In this document: positions 8,599 to 16,235 of the stretch, piece after piece
How positions within the stretch are numbered: the stretch's first letter is position 1
Layout: every line of letters starts with the position of its first letter
Origin: an uncultured Bacteroidia bacterium
Lineage (GTDB): Bacteria > Bacteroidota > Bacteroidia > Bacteroidales > F082
Direction of reading: 5' to 3'
Length of the DNA: 64,000 nt
Assembly: GCA_902801625.1 (NCBI GenBank)
Contig: CADCJI010000012.1
Coordinates: 26,565 to 90,564 of the forward strand
Notes under the pieces: generated by a model
Database searches by the model: none
The model's input: the letters and a program-made list of their open reading frames with translations, nothing else
What the model was told of the DNA's origin: nothing
Program-made: the position numbers and the translations under genes

Positions 8599-9669
8599 AT
8601 GGAAGCGAAAAAACTGCAAATTGCATTGGAGAAGTGGAATGCTATTCAACCCTTGTCGGAGAAAGATCGAGAAAGGTTGAGTCGAAAGTTTTCCGTTGAT
8701 TTCAATTACAACAGCAACCATATGGAGGGCAATACTCTGACATACGGTCAAACCGAATTGCTTTTGCTGTTTGGGAAGGTCATCGGTGAGGCTGATTTTC
8801 GGGAATATGAGGAGATGAAAGCGAGCAATGTGGGATTGAAAATGATGACCGTCGAGGCAGTTGACCAGGACAAGCCACTCACTCAAAATTTTATTCGGAC
8901 TCTGCATCGCACGTTGCTACGTGAGGATTACACCGTATATAGAACGCTTCCTGGAGGCGTGCAGACCAGTTATGTCATTCATGCGGGGCAGTACAAAACC
9001 CGTCCTAACAGTGTAATTACTCGCTATGGTGACCGTTTCGACTATGCTTCTCCTGAGGAGACACCCTCTTTGATGACTGACTTGGTTGATTGGTATAATC
9101 AAACGGAACAAAGCGGTACTTTGTCGCCTGCTGATTTGGCCATTTTATTTCACTATCGCTACATACGTATTCACCCGTTTGAGGATGGCAACGGACGCAT
9201 AGCCCGACTTCTGATGAATTTCATCCTTTCAAGGCATGGTTATCCGATGATTGTGGTGCGAAGTCGGCAAAAGCAGCAATATCTTGAAGCCTTGCATCGC
9301 TCTGATTTGAAGGTGGGAAGTGAGCCAGCGGTTGGTGCCAAAGCCACTATTAAGCAAATCAAGCCTTTCCAAAAGCACATGACAGACCTCATGGCGCATG
9401 AGATAGAGATGGATACGCTTTTTGTGACGGAGAAATCGGAGGATTTGTGGTGGTATGACGGACAAAGAATCATGTTTCGCACGCCTACCTACGGAAAAAT
9501 CCTAAACGAATTGCTTACCGATAGTCATCCTACATACGCATCTTTGCAGGAAGCGACTGGGGTCAACCGCTCGGCTCTTCAGAAAATGATTCAAACCATG
9601 ATTGAAAAGGGGTATATCGAACGTGATGATGAGGGTGGCTGGCGCGTGTTCATCACCTCATCTATGTAA
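8599..9669 (+). CDS. Fic domain protein (probable AMP-transferase) with N-terminal inhibitory motif
   Basis: 356 residues. The catalytic Fic motif HPFEDGNGR (about 192-200) is intact, with the His and phosphate-binding residues needed to move AMP from ATP to a protein hydroxyl. The N-terminal motif SNHMEGN (about 39-45) fits the [S/T]xxxE[G/N] inhibitory helix of class II Fic proteins, which self-restrains without a separate antitoxin. The C-terminal 80 residues look like a winged-helix DNA-binding domain, suggesting self-regulation. Related palindromes lie upstream and downstream. Target protein is unknown. It is the last gene of the island. Confidence 0.9.
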   Translation: MEAKKLQIALEKWNAIQPLSEKDRERLSRKFSVDFNYNSNHMEGNTLTYGQTELLLLFGKVIGEADFREYEEMKASNVGLKMMTVEAVDQDKPLTQNFIRTLHRTLLREDYTVYRTLPGGVQTSYVIHAGQYKTRPNSVITRYGDRFDYASPEETPSLMTDLVDWYNQTEQSGTLSPADLAILFHYRYIRIHPFEDGNGRIARLLMNFILSRHGYPMIVVRSRQKQQYLEALHRSDLKVGSEPAVGAKATIKQIKPFQKHMTDLMAHEIEMDTLFVTEKSEDLWWYDGQRIMFRTPTYGKILNELLTDSHPTYASLQEATGVNRSALQKMIQTMIEKGYIERDDEGGWRVFITSSM

Positions 9670-9717
9670 AATGTTGGCTAAATAGTGGTAATCTTACCAC
9701 CTTTTAGCCAACATTTT
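9668..9717. terminator. Long hairpin terminator after fic
   Basis: AAAATGTTGGCTAAA (9668-9682) pairs with TTTAGCCAACATTTT (9703-9717). The loop holds another GTGGTAATCTTACCAC palindrome. It overlaps the fic stop codon and separates fic from the convergent ATP-grasp gene. Confidence 0.75.
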
Positions 9718-9760
9718 GTTCGGAACGTCTCGCGTCCCTTGTCTGATAGTCCCGCGTCTA

Positions 9761-10912
9761 TTATACCATAAACTCTTCCAAAGAAGAGAACAGGATTTCT
9801 TTCAATTCCTCTTTATGTTCGGGCGTGGTCTGCGTGAACAGGAAGCCCCAGATGCTCATGGCAGGGTTCATGATGTCGCGGGTCTCCAACACGCCGTGGA
9901 AGTGCCGCTTGATGCGCTCGAAGTCCAAGGCGCGGTTGGTGTCGTAAGGTTTGTCCAGGACAATGAAGCTGAACACATCGTTTTCGATGCCGTTCCACAT
10001 GGTGGCATAGTCGGGGTGTGTGCCTTCGAAGTAGGCCTGCACGGGCAGTAGATGGCAGGTGTGACGCGTCAAGTCGTTGAGGCACATGCCAGCAAAACGC
10101 AGCGGGTTGACCTCAATCGGGATGGCGCGACCCGAGTGCTTGTCGACGCGGAACTCCACATGCATCGGGAAGTTCTTCAATCCAAGCACACCGTTCAAGT
10201 CGATGCAGAACTGGTTGAAAGCCGGATAGTTGGCTTCGAAGATTTGCTTACTCATGCAGTAGAGGCGGTCGCTGACATCGGTTTCGCTCTTGAAGATATG
10301 GTGGAAGATGTTGATGATGTTGGGCTTGCCCTCGGCATCATAATAGGCATCCACGGCATATTCCTCACCTTCGATGAACTGTTCCAACACGAACTTCTCG
10401 CTACGCACCACGGTCTCGGGGAACACGGCGCACTGCTTAGCGAAGTTTTGGTCGATGTCATCCAATGCGGCCTGCCATTCAGCTTTGTTGCGGACGATAT
10501 ACACGCCCACGCTGAGGAAGCCAACTGCGGGTTTCAGCACCAAAGGCAACGGCAACTCGTCAGGGTTGAGGCTGCGCAAGGCTTTCATCTCCACCTCTTT
10601 GTAATAGAAGTCGGGATAGATCTGCTGGCAGATGCGCCGGAAAGCGGCCTTATCTTTCAGGATCTTGACCTTCTTAACCAGTTCCGACTCGGGCATCTGG
10701 GCATAGAGCCACACTAAGGCGTTCTCCGAGACGGCATACAACTGGTGACTTTGTTCGTATTTCTCGACAAAAGCCTTGTCATCCAAAAGGTTAAGGTGAT
10801 GGCCTTGCTGCTTCAGCACCTCGGCCATGTCGTTATGTAAAACGGGGATTTGTTTTTCCTCCAAATAGGCCACCAGCGGGGCGGATACGTATGGTTTTTC
10901 TAAAATGATCAT
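9761..10912 (-). CDS. ATP-grasp domain protein
   Basis: 383 residues with the ATP-grasp layout. An N-terminal region is followed by the nucleotide-binding segment LPLVLKPAVGFLSVGV (about 120-136), EQFIEGEEYAVDAYY (about 175-190) and the metal-binding end EVNPLRFAG. ATP-grasp enzymes join a carboxylate to an amine or thiol through an acyl phosphate. The substrates are not apparent from sequence, and it is not purD, purK or carB by length. It is upstream of purA on the same strand order but is separated from it by a short palindromic repeat. Confidence 0.75.
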   Translation of the reverse strand: MIILEKPYVSAPLVAYLEEKQIPVLHNDMAEVLKQQGHHLNLLDDKAFVEKYEQSHQLYAVSENALVWLYAQMPESELVKKVKILKDKAAFRRICQQIYPDFYYKEVEMKALRSLNPDELPLPLVLKPAVGFLSVGVYIVRNKAEWQAALDDIDQNFAKQCAVFPETVVRSEKFVLEQFIEGEEYAVDAYYDAEGKPNIINIFHHIFKSETDVSDRLYCMSKQIFEANYPAFNQFCIDLNGVLGLKNFPMHVEFRVDKHSGRAIPIEVNPLRFAGMCLNDLTRHTCHLLPVQAYFEGTHPDYATMWNGIENDVFSFIVLDKPYDTNRALDFERIKRHFHGVLETRDIMNPAMSIWGFLFTQTTPEHKEELKEILFSSLEEFMV

Positions 10913-10936
10913 TGTTTAATTATTATTGTGTGGTTT

Positions 10937-10964
10937 GTAGAGACGTAGCGCGCTACGTCTCTAC
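10937..10964. repeat. 28-bp palindromic repeat, GTAGAGACG family
   Basis: GTAGAGACG-N10-CGTCTCTAC, a perfect dyad between purA and the ATP-grasp gene. Same-length copies occur at 17388-17415 (inside a gene) and 17584-17611, and a near copy at 32473-32498. Confidence 0.8.
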
Positions 10965-10968
10965 CAGT

Positions 10969-12246
10969 TTATCTCAAAATATTCTGTGTTCTATCCGGTC
11001 CGTACGAAACGAATTTGATCGGCACGCCGACGTAATCCTCAATGAATTTGATGTAGTCTTCCAATTTCTGCGGAATCTTGCCTTCAATCTTCTGCTGCCA
11101 GCCCGGGATTTCGGTGTAAACGGGTTCCATGGTCTCGGTGCAGGCAGCGAAAGGCAGGTGCTTGGTCTCTTGTCCTTTGTAGCGATAGGCCGTAGCAACT
11201 TTTAGGGTGGCGAAGTCGTCCATCACGTCGCTCTTCATCATCATCAGGTCGGTGACACCGCTGAGCATGACGGCATACTTCAGTGCGGGCAGGTCGAGCC
11301 AGCCGCAACGACGCGGACGACCCGTGGTGGCACCAAACTCGTGTCCGTTTTGGCGGAGCATTTCGCCCGTCTCGTCAAACAACTCGGTGGGGAAGGGACC
11401 TGTACCTACGCGGGTGCAGTAGGCCTTGAAGATACCGTACACCTTGCCGACTCTGCTTGGAGCAACGCCCAAACCTGAGCAGACGCCGGCGGCGATGACA
11501 TTCGAAGAAGTGACGAAAGGATAGCTGCCGAAGTCCACATCGAGCATGGAACCTTGAGCACCTTCGGCCAGCACTTTCTTGCCGTTGTCAAGGGCCTCGT
11601 TGATGAAGTATTCGCCGTCAACGAACTGGTATTGCTTCAGGTATTCGATGCCTTCGAACCACAGCTTTTCGTATTCAGCGAAATCTAGGCCGTCGAGTTG
11701 GAAGCCTTGCATCTCAAAGCCGAGGCCGGCGATTTGCTGCAGATGGGCTTTCTTTAGGCTTTCGTATTTCTCGCGGAAGTCGGCGGAATTGATGTCGCCG
11801 ATGCGGAGTCCCCTACGAGCGGTCTTGTCGGTGTAGGTTGGGCCGATGCCTTTCAGCGTGGTGCCGACTTTCATCTTGCCTAATGCCTTCTCATTGGCGG
11901 CATCCATGGCGCGATGGGTGGGCAGGATGAGATGGGCGCGGTTGGCAATCATCAAAGTCTTGCGCAGGTCGAAACCGGCTTCACGCAAGCCTTCGATTTC
12001 ACCTTTTAATATATGTGGCTCGATGATGACACCGTTGCCAATGAGGTTGATGCAGCCTGGTGTCAGCACACCCGAAGGGATGTTGTGTAACACAAACTTC
12101 CTGCCTTCAAATTCGATGGTATGCCCAGCATTGGGACCGCCTTGGAAGCGGCAGACAATGTCATAATTCGGGGTGAGGGCATCGACTACTTTGCCTTTGC
12201 CTTCGTCGCCCCATTGGAGGCCTAAGAGGATATCTAATTTGTTCAT
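10969..12246 (-). CDS. purA: Adenylosuccinate synthetase
   Basis: 425 residues, full length for PurA, which joins IMP and aspartate using GTP in the first step from IMP to AMP. The signature GLQWGDEGKGKVVDAL near the N terminus contains the phosphate loop and catalytic Asp. RGRPRRCGWLD-like and later GTP-binding segments (TGRPRRCG; FVSYGPDR near the end) follow. The Fur-family regulator lies upstream. A 138-bp gap before this start (12247-12384) holds only low-complexity repeats. Identification is secure. Confidence 0.97.
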   Translation of the reverse strand: MNKLDILLGLQWGDEGKGKVVDALTPNYDIVCRFQGGPNAGHTIEFEGRKFVLHNIPSGVLTPGCINLIGNGVIIEPHILKGEIEGLREAGFDLRKTLMIANRAHLILPTHRAMDAANEKALGKMKVGTTLKGIGPTYTDKTARRGLRIGDINSADFREKYESLKKAHLQQIAGLGFEMQGFQLDGLDFAEYEKLWFEGIEYLKQYQFVDGEYFINEALDNGKKVLAEGAQGSMLDVDFGSYPFVTSSNVIAAGVCSGLGVAPSRVGKVYGIFKAYCTRVGTGPFPTELFDETGEMLRQNGHEFGATTGRPRRCGWLDLPALKYAVMLSGVTDLMMMKSDVMDDFATLKVATAYRYKGQETKHLPFAACTETMEPVYTEIPGWQQKIEGKIPQKLEDYIKFIEDYVGVPIKFVSYGPDRTQNILR

Positions 12247-12384
12247 ATTTTGAAATTCAAGATTTAAAATTCAAAAATTAAAAGATTCAAAAAATGGATT
12301 GCTTCGTTTCTCCAATGACGCAAAGCGTCTTCTAACTTTCAACTCTTAACTAACCACTGACTCTAAACTCTCAACTCTAAACTC
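12247..12384. repeat. Low-complexity tandem repeats between purA and the Fur-family gene
   Basis: Imperfect units of the type AAATTCAA / AAGATTC (12250-12290) and ACTCTCAACTCTAAACT (12340-12384). Similar strings occur at 55080-55195, 63165-63240 and at the right end of the window. No gene or clear promoter is seen. Confidence 0.6.
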
Positions 12385-12828
12385 TCAACTTTTCTTATGT
12401 CCGTAAAATATCAACGAATGATGCGTAATCTCAACACCCAACTGCTCCTCAATCGACCGTTGGATCTCAAGCAGTCGCGGGTCGCAAAACTCCATGACGG
12501 TCTCCGTCTCCAAGTCGATGAAATGGTCGTGTTGACGGAACTTGTAGGAGCGTTCGTACTGCGCACAGTTGTGCCCGAACTGGTGTTTGATGACCAGACC
12601 GCAGTCGAGCAGCAAGTCGATGGTATTATATAAGGTAGCCCGACTGACGCGGTACTTGTTGTCTTTCATTTGGTTGTACAGCGAGTCGATGTCGAAATGC
12701 CCATTGGTCGAGTAAATCTCCTTAAGGATGGCAAAACGCTCTGGAGTCTTGCGAAGCTTCCTCCGTTGCAGGTAATCGACAAATAACTTCTTGACAGCCA
12801 GGTAGGTGTTGTCGAATGAGTCTTTCAT
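12385..12828 (-). CDS. Fur-family transcriptional regulator
   Basis: 147 residues with the Fur winged helix: TPERFAILKEIYSTNGHFDIDSLY, then the recognition-helix region VSRATLYNTIDLL. The dimer/metal domain includes QHDHFIDLETETVMEF, so the regulatory His/Asp/Glu positions remain. The CxxC zinc pair usually found after HDH is missing (it reads IDLE). It may be a Fur, PerR or Zur type; the effector metal cannot be decided. It has its own promoter-like element upstream. Confidence 0.9.
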   Translation of the reverse strand: MKDSFDNTYLAVKKLFVDYLQRRKLRKTPERFAILKEIYSTNGHFDIDSLYNQMKDNKYRVSRATLYNTIDLLLDCGLVIKHQFGHNCAQYERSYKFRQHDHFIDLETETVMEFCDPRLLEIQRSIEEQLGVEITHHSLIFYGHKKS

Positions 12829-12850
12829 TTTTTTACGTCGTGATGAGGCG

Positions 12851-12858
12851 CAAAGGTA
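12851..12858 (-). promoter_or_regulatory. Probable -7 element of the Fur-family gene
   Basis: CAAAGGTA on the plus strand reads TACCTTTG on the minus strand, matching TAnnTTTG, 23 bp before the ATG. Confidence 0.6.
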
Positions 12859-12900
12859 AGAATTATTTTCAGATTGATTCTAAATAGTTTGAATTATTTT

Positions 12901-13021
12901 GAAGGCATAGATTCCAAACCCACAGACCCAAGCGTGGAATGACATGCCTTCAAAAGTTAATTGTCCGACCTCTTATGTCATTCCATGCAGAGGATGTGCG
13001 ATTGGAATCTATAAGAGGTCG
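12901..13021. repeat. Interlocked palindromic repeat element (ATGTCATTCC / GGAATCTATA family)
   Basis: GAAGGCAT (12901) pairs with ATGCCTTC (12944). CGACCTCTTA (12966-12975) pairs with TAAGAGGTCG (13012-13021), and ATTCCA with TGGAAT inside. The core ATGTCATTCC...GGAATCTATA recurs in the terminator at 52669-52723, so it is a dispersed family. It lies between two minus-strand genes. Confidence 0.65.
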
Positions 13022-13044
13022 AGCAACAGATGACCAATCTTTAA

Positions 13045-15249
13045 TTACTTGCTGTTTTTCCTCACCACCTTTTGGATTTCCTTCAGTTGGTTCAGTTTGG
13101 CCATCAGGTCGTCAAGTTCCTTGGTGTTGTGAACATAGATGGAGATGGCGGCTTCCACCACATCTTGCTTGGCCTCCATGTGGAGCGAGTGCAGGTTGAG
13201 TTGCATCTCGTTGGAGAGCAGGTTGGTCATGCGGTTGAGCAGTCCCTTGGTGTCCAAAGCCGTGATTTTCAGCTCTGCGAGGAAGGCAATCTCACTCTTG
13301 GGTTGCCATTTGGCTTTCACGATGTTGTTGCCGAAGCGCGATGAGAGCTGGATGGCCTTGGGACAGTTGCTCCTGTGGATTTGCAGGGGCTCACCGGGGA
13401 AACTGAAGGCGATGACATCATCGCCGGGGATGGGATTGCAGCAGGTCGACACATTGAAGTCGAACTCGCCCGAAGTGGTGATGGACGGTGTTTCATCCTT
13501 TTCCTTGCTGTTGTTGCCCAAAAGTCCGAATGTGATGTAGCGCACAAAACTGCTGCTGCTTGACTGGGGCTTCAGCACGCTGCGAATAAGTCGCTCATCG
13601 ATTTTTCCAGTGGCTACATTGTAATAAAAGTCGATGGTACTGGTAAGCTTTTCAGCCGCCATCACTTCGTTGCGGTTGACTTTTGAAGGCTCCATGTCGA
13701 GCTTGCGCATGATTTCCTCATATTTCTTCTCGCCCTCTTCGCGGAAGCCACGGCGGTATTCCTTGATGCCGCTCTTGAGGCGCGACTTGGCCGTGGCCGT
13801 GGCCAAAAACTCGAACCATTTCTCCTGCGGATGCTGCGATTCGGAGGTGATGATTTCCACTTGGTCGCCTTTGGTGAGCTTACGGTCGAGTTGGGCCAGC
13901 TGGTTGTTGACATTGGCCGCGATGCTGTGGTCGCCAATTTCGGAGTGGATGCTGTAGGCGAAGTCAAGCACGGTCGAGCCTTTGGGCAACGTGATCATTC
14001 TGCCTTGTGGGGTGAAAACATAGATTTCGTCGGAGAAGAGGTCGAGCTTGAAGTTGTCGACAAACTCGATGGCGTTGTCCGATTCGCCACTGATAAGGTC
14101 TTGGGCCTTTTTCAGCCATTCGTCGAAGCCGCTCTCAGTCGTATCGTTGTCGGTCTTGTATTTCCAATAGGCGGAGAAACCCTTCTCGGCAATTTCTTCC
14201 ATGCGTTCGCTGCGGATTTGCACCTCGACCCAGTTGCCCGTTTGACCCATCACCACGGCGTGTAGCGATTCGTAACCGTTGGCTTTCGGGAAGGAGATCC
14301 AGTCCTTCAGTTTTTTGGTATAGGGGCGGTAGCAATTGGTCAGCACGGCATAGATTTTCCAGCATTCCATGCGCTCTTCTTCCCTCGGGCAGTCAGTGAT
14401 GAGGCGCACGATGAAGGAACCATACAGGTCTTCGAAAGCCAACTCCTTGTCCATCATGCGTTTCCATACCGAGTTGACAGAGCGTTCCTTGATCTCGGCC
14501 CTTGCTTTGATGCCGTTTTTCTTCAATTCGGCCTCAATCGGGGCGATAAAGTTGCGCAACTCGCCCATGCTTTTGCTGCGCACATCATCCATGCGCTTGC
14601 GGATGTTGTAGTAGATGGTGGGGTTGGTATATTTCAGCGACAGGTCTTCCAACTCGATTTGGATGGCATGTAGGCCCAGACGGTAGGCGAGGGGAGCGTA
14701 GATATAGGTAGTCTCAGAGGCGATTTTCAGCTGCTTGTGCTTGGGCATCGAGTCCAAGGTGCGCATGTTGTGCAAACGGTCGCTGAGCTTGATGAGCACC
14801 ACGCGGATGTCGTACGACAGCGAGGAGATGACCTTCTTGAAGTTCTCGGCTTGGGCGCTCTCGGCACCTTCCATGTTGGCGAACTTGGTGAGGCCGTCCA
14901 CCACGCGCTCCACCTTTTCGCCGAACATCTCCTTGATGTCGTCGAGGGTATATTTCGTGTCTTCCACCACGTCGTGCAGCAGGGCACAAATGATAGAGGT
15001 GCGGCCTAATCCGATGTCGTGGGCGGCGATGGTGGCCACCTCGATGGGGTGATAGATATAGGGCTCGCCCGAGCGGCGGCGCTGGTCCTTATGCGCCTCA
15101 CAGGCGAAATAGAACGCCTTGTCGACCATCTCCAGGTCGGCGGCTTCCTTGCGCGTCTGCCAAGCGTCGATGAGGCGCTGGTGTCGTCGCTCGATTTCTT
15201 CTTTTTCTTCTTTGGAATAAGTGTCGGGTAAAATGGGCATCATAGGCAA
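13045..15249 (-). CDS. Bifunctional (p)ppGpp synthetase/hydrolase (RelA/SpoT family)
   Basis: 734 residues, full length. The HD hydrolase domain has the HPIEVATI...ALLHDVVEDT pattern (about 45-75), retaining the metal-binding His and HD residues, so hydrolysis is likely. The synthetase domain has FPKANGYESLHAVVMG (about 330), typical of the ppGpp-making site. TGS (VFTPQGRMITLPKGSTVLDFAY) and ACT domains follow. Having both activities fits the single Rel enzyme common in this phylum; a second family member elsewhere cannot be excluded. Confidence 0.95.
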   Translation of the reverse strand: MPMMPILPDTYSKEEKEEIERRHQRLIDAWQTRKEAADLEMVDKAFYFACEAHKDQRRRSGEPYIYHPIEVATIAAHDIGLGRTSIICALLHDVVEDTKYTLDDIKEMFGEKVERVVDGLTKFANMEGAESAQAENFKKVISSLSYDIRVVLIKLSDRLHNMRTLDSMPKHKQLKIASETTYIYAPLAYRLGLHAIQIELEDLSLKYTNPTIYYNIRKRMDDVRSKSMGELRNFIAPIEAELKKNGIKARAEIKERSVNSVWKRMMDKELAFEDLYGSFIVRLITDCPREEERMECWKIYAVLTNCYRPYTKKLKDWISFPKANGYESLHAVVMGQTGNWVEVQIRSERMEEIAEKGFSAYWKYKTDNDTTESGFDEWLKKAQDLISGESDNAIEFVDNFKLDLFSDEIYVFTPQGRMITLPKGSTVLDFAYSIHSEIGDHSIAANVNNQLAQLDRKLTKGDQVEIITSESQHPQEKWFEFLATATAKSRLKSGIKEYRRGFREEGEKKYEEIMRKLDMEPSKVNRNEVMAAEKLTSTIDFYYNVATGKIDERLIRSVLKPQSSSSSFVRYITFGLLGNNSKEKDETPSITTSGEFDFNVSTCCNPIPGDDVIAFSFPGEPLQIHRSNCPKAIQLSSRFGNNIVKAKWQPKSEIAFLAELKITALDTKGLLNRMTNLLSNEMQLNLHSLHMEAKQDVVEAAISIYVHNTKELDDLMAKLNQLKEIQKVVRKNSK

Positions 15250-15266
15250 TCGTCTTTTTCAAACCG

Positions 15267-15274
15267 CAAAATTA
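15267..15274 (-). promoter_or_regulatory. Probable -7 element of the RelA/SpoT gene
   Basis: CAAAATTA on the plus strand is TAATTTTG on the minus strand, fitting TAnnTTTG, 18 bp before the start codon. Confidence 0.55.
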
Positions 15275-15322
15275 GGCATATTCCTTGTTTTTCGTTGCCG
15301 TTTGAGGGCGAATTTTTTATGG

Positions 15323-15356
15323 TTTGGGATGGATTTTTGGAAAATGTTTATATTTG
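15323..15356 (+). promoter_or_regulatory. Promoter of the DUF4160/DUF2442 pair
   Basis: TTTG (15323-15326) and TATATTTG (15349-15356) are 22 nt apart, close to the Bacteroidetes -33/-7 layout. It lies inside the longest possible open frame and so favours the downstream ATG at 15379. Confidence 0.65.
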
Positions 15357-15378
15357 CAGTCGGAAATATAACAAAGTT

Positions 15379-15672
15379 ATGGGCCAGCTCGCATTTATTA
15401 AACTCTTCATGCTTGTGTCGATACCGACTGATATAAATGACAATCGTCGACATGTGCATGTGTTTTATAGGAATGGCCGTCAGCAGCACTCAGTGGCAAA
15501 GATTTGGATTGAGAAGAATGGTGAACGGTGTATTGAAATCGCTGAATCGAAGTTGTCACAAAAAGAGGACAAAATGTTAGTGGATGCAATTTCCAACAAC
15601 TGGGAGTTTATTAACGAGCAGATTACCCGCTGCTTCAATGGAGAAAAGACAAGAGTAAGAAATATTGAATAA
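15379..15672 (+). CDS. DUF4160 domain protein
   Basis: 97 residues from the ATG at 15379, chosen because a promoter sits directly before it; the frame is open back to 15295. The central RRHVHVFYRNG with its HVHV motif, then AKIWIEKNG, resembles DUF4160 proteins. The last bases overlap the next open frame, DUF2442, and these two families are often neighbours. The pair has been suspected of toxin-antitoxin-like behaviour, but the biochemical function is unknown. Confidence 0.7.
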   Translation: MGQLAFIKLFMLVSIPTDINDNRRHVHVFYRNGRQQHSVAKIWIEKNGERCIEIAESKLSQKEDKMLVDAISNNWEFINEQITRCFNGEKTRVRNIE

Positions 15673-15913
15673 AATGTGTAAGATTAAGGAAACCAATATT
15701 GGAATTAAAAGCCTTGATTTCAGTGGACATCGAGGGAAGTTGTGCGCAGTGTTGACTGACGGACGGGTTATCATTGTGCCCATTGGCTTTTTCCCCGACA
15801 TCAAAAAGTTGTCAGTAAAGGAGCGCGAGGATTGGATGATTCTTGATGACCAGTTCTTCACATTCCACAACCTGAGCCGTGTTTATGCTGTAACGGATTT
15901 AATGCGGCTATGA
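15665..15913 (+). CDS. DUF2442 domain protein
   Basis: 82 residues (79 if started at the second ATG, 15674, just after the DUF4160 stop). The sequence LDFSGHRGKLCAVLTDGRVIIVPI and DDQFFTFHNLSRVYAVTDL has the short beta-rich pattern of DUF2442. It overlaps or directly follows the DUF4160 gene, so the two are surely co-transcribed. No enzyme motif is visible. The next 320 bp contain no gene but a structured RNA. Confidence 0.65.
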   Translation: MNKMCKIKETNIGIKSLDFSGHRGKLCAVLTDGRVIIVPIGFFPDIKKLSVKEREDWMILDDQFFTFHNLSRVYAVTDLMRL

Positions 15914-16014
15914 ATCAGTTTGTTATAATGAGATAAATTAAAGTTGAACCAAAATAATCGAACAAAAGAAAAGAAGATAAACACAAAGACATAAAATAAT
16001 CAGATAGCACTTGT

Positions 16015-16182
16015 TGCTGTCCTTGAACACCAAAGTTCCATTTAGACCCCGTTTTGGCGGGGCAACAACTCAAGGACAAGTTGCAAATGCCGTATTGGGT
16101 ACGGCGTGGAATACTTGTTAGAGTTGTAGGGCGTGGAACCCCTGGTGTTCAAGCAAGGAATTGATTCCACGCTGTTTTTTTT
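16015..16182 (+). ncRNA. Unassigned structured RNA ending in an intrinsic terminator
   Basis: CTTGAACACC (16022-16031) pairs with GGTGTTCAAG (16144-16153), and GTTCCA (16035-16040) with TGGAAC (16135-16140). A side hairpin CCCCG/CGGGG occupies 16047-16062. ACAACTC (16065-16071) pairs with GAGTTGT (16121-16127), ACAAGT with ACTTGT, and GCCGTA (16089-16094) with TACGGC (16100-16105). The 3' end offers a terminator: GCGTGGAA (16131-16138) with TTCCACGC (16165-16172) and eight T (16175-16182). An alternative partner, GCGTGGAAT at 16104-16112, could compete. It may be a small RNA or an attenuator for the next gene. No TAnnTTTG promoter was seen directly upstream. Confidence 0.65.
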
Positions 16183-16235
16183 ATGCCTGAAATATCAAGG
16201 AAACTCAATTACATAAAAAAGAAAGGACTTAGCCT

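Noticed and set aside
5492-9760. Integrated phage or integrative element
   Set aside because: No integrase, relaxase or phage gene and no tRNA or att-like duplication was seen; the island seems to be accessory genes only.
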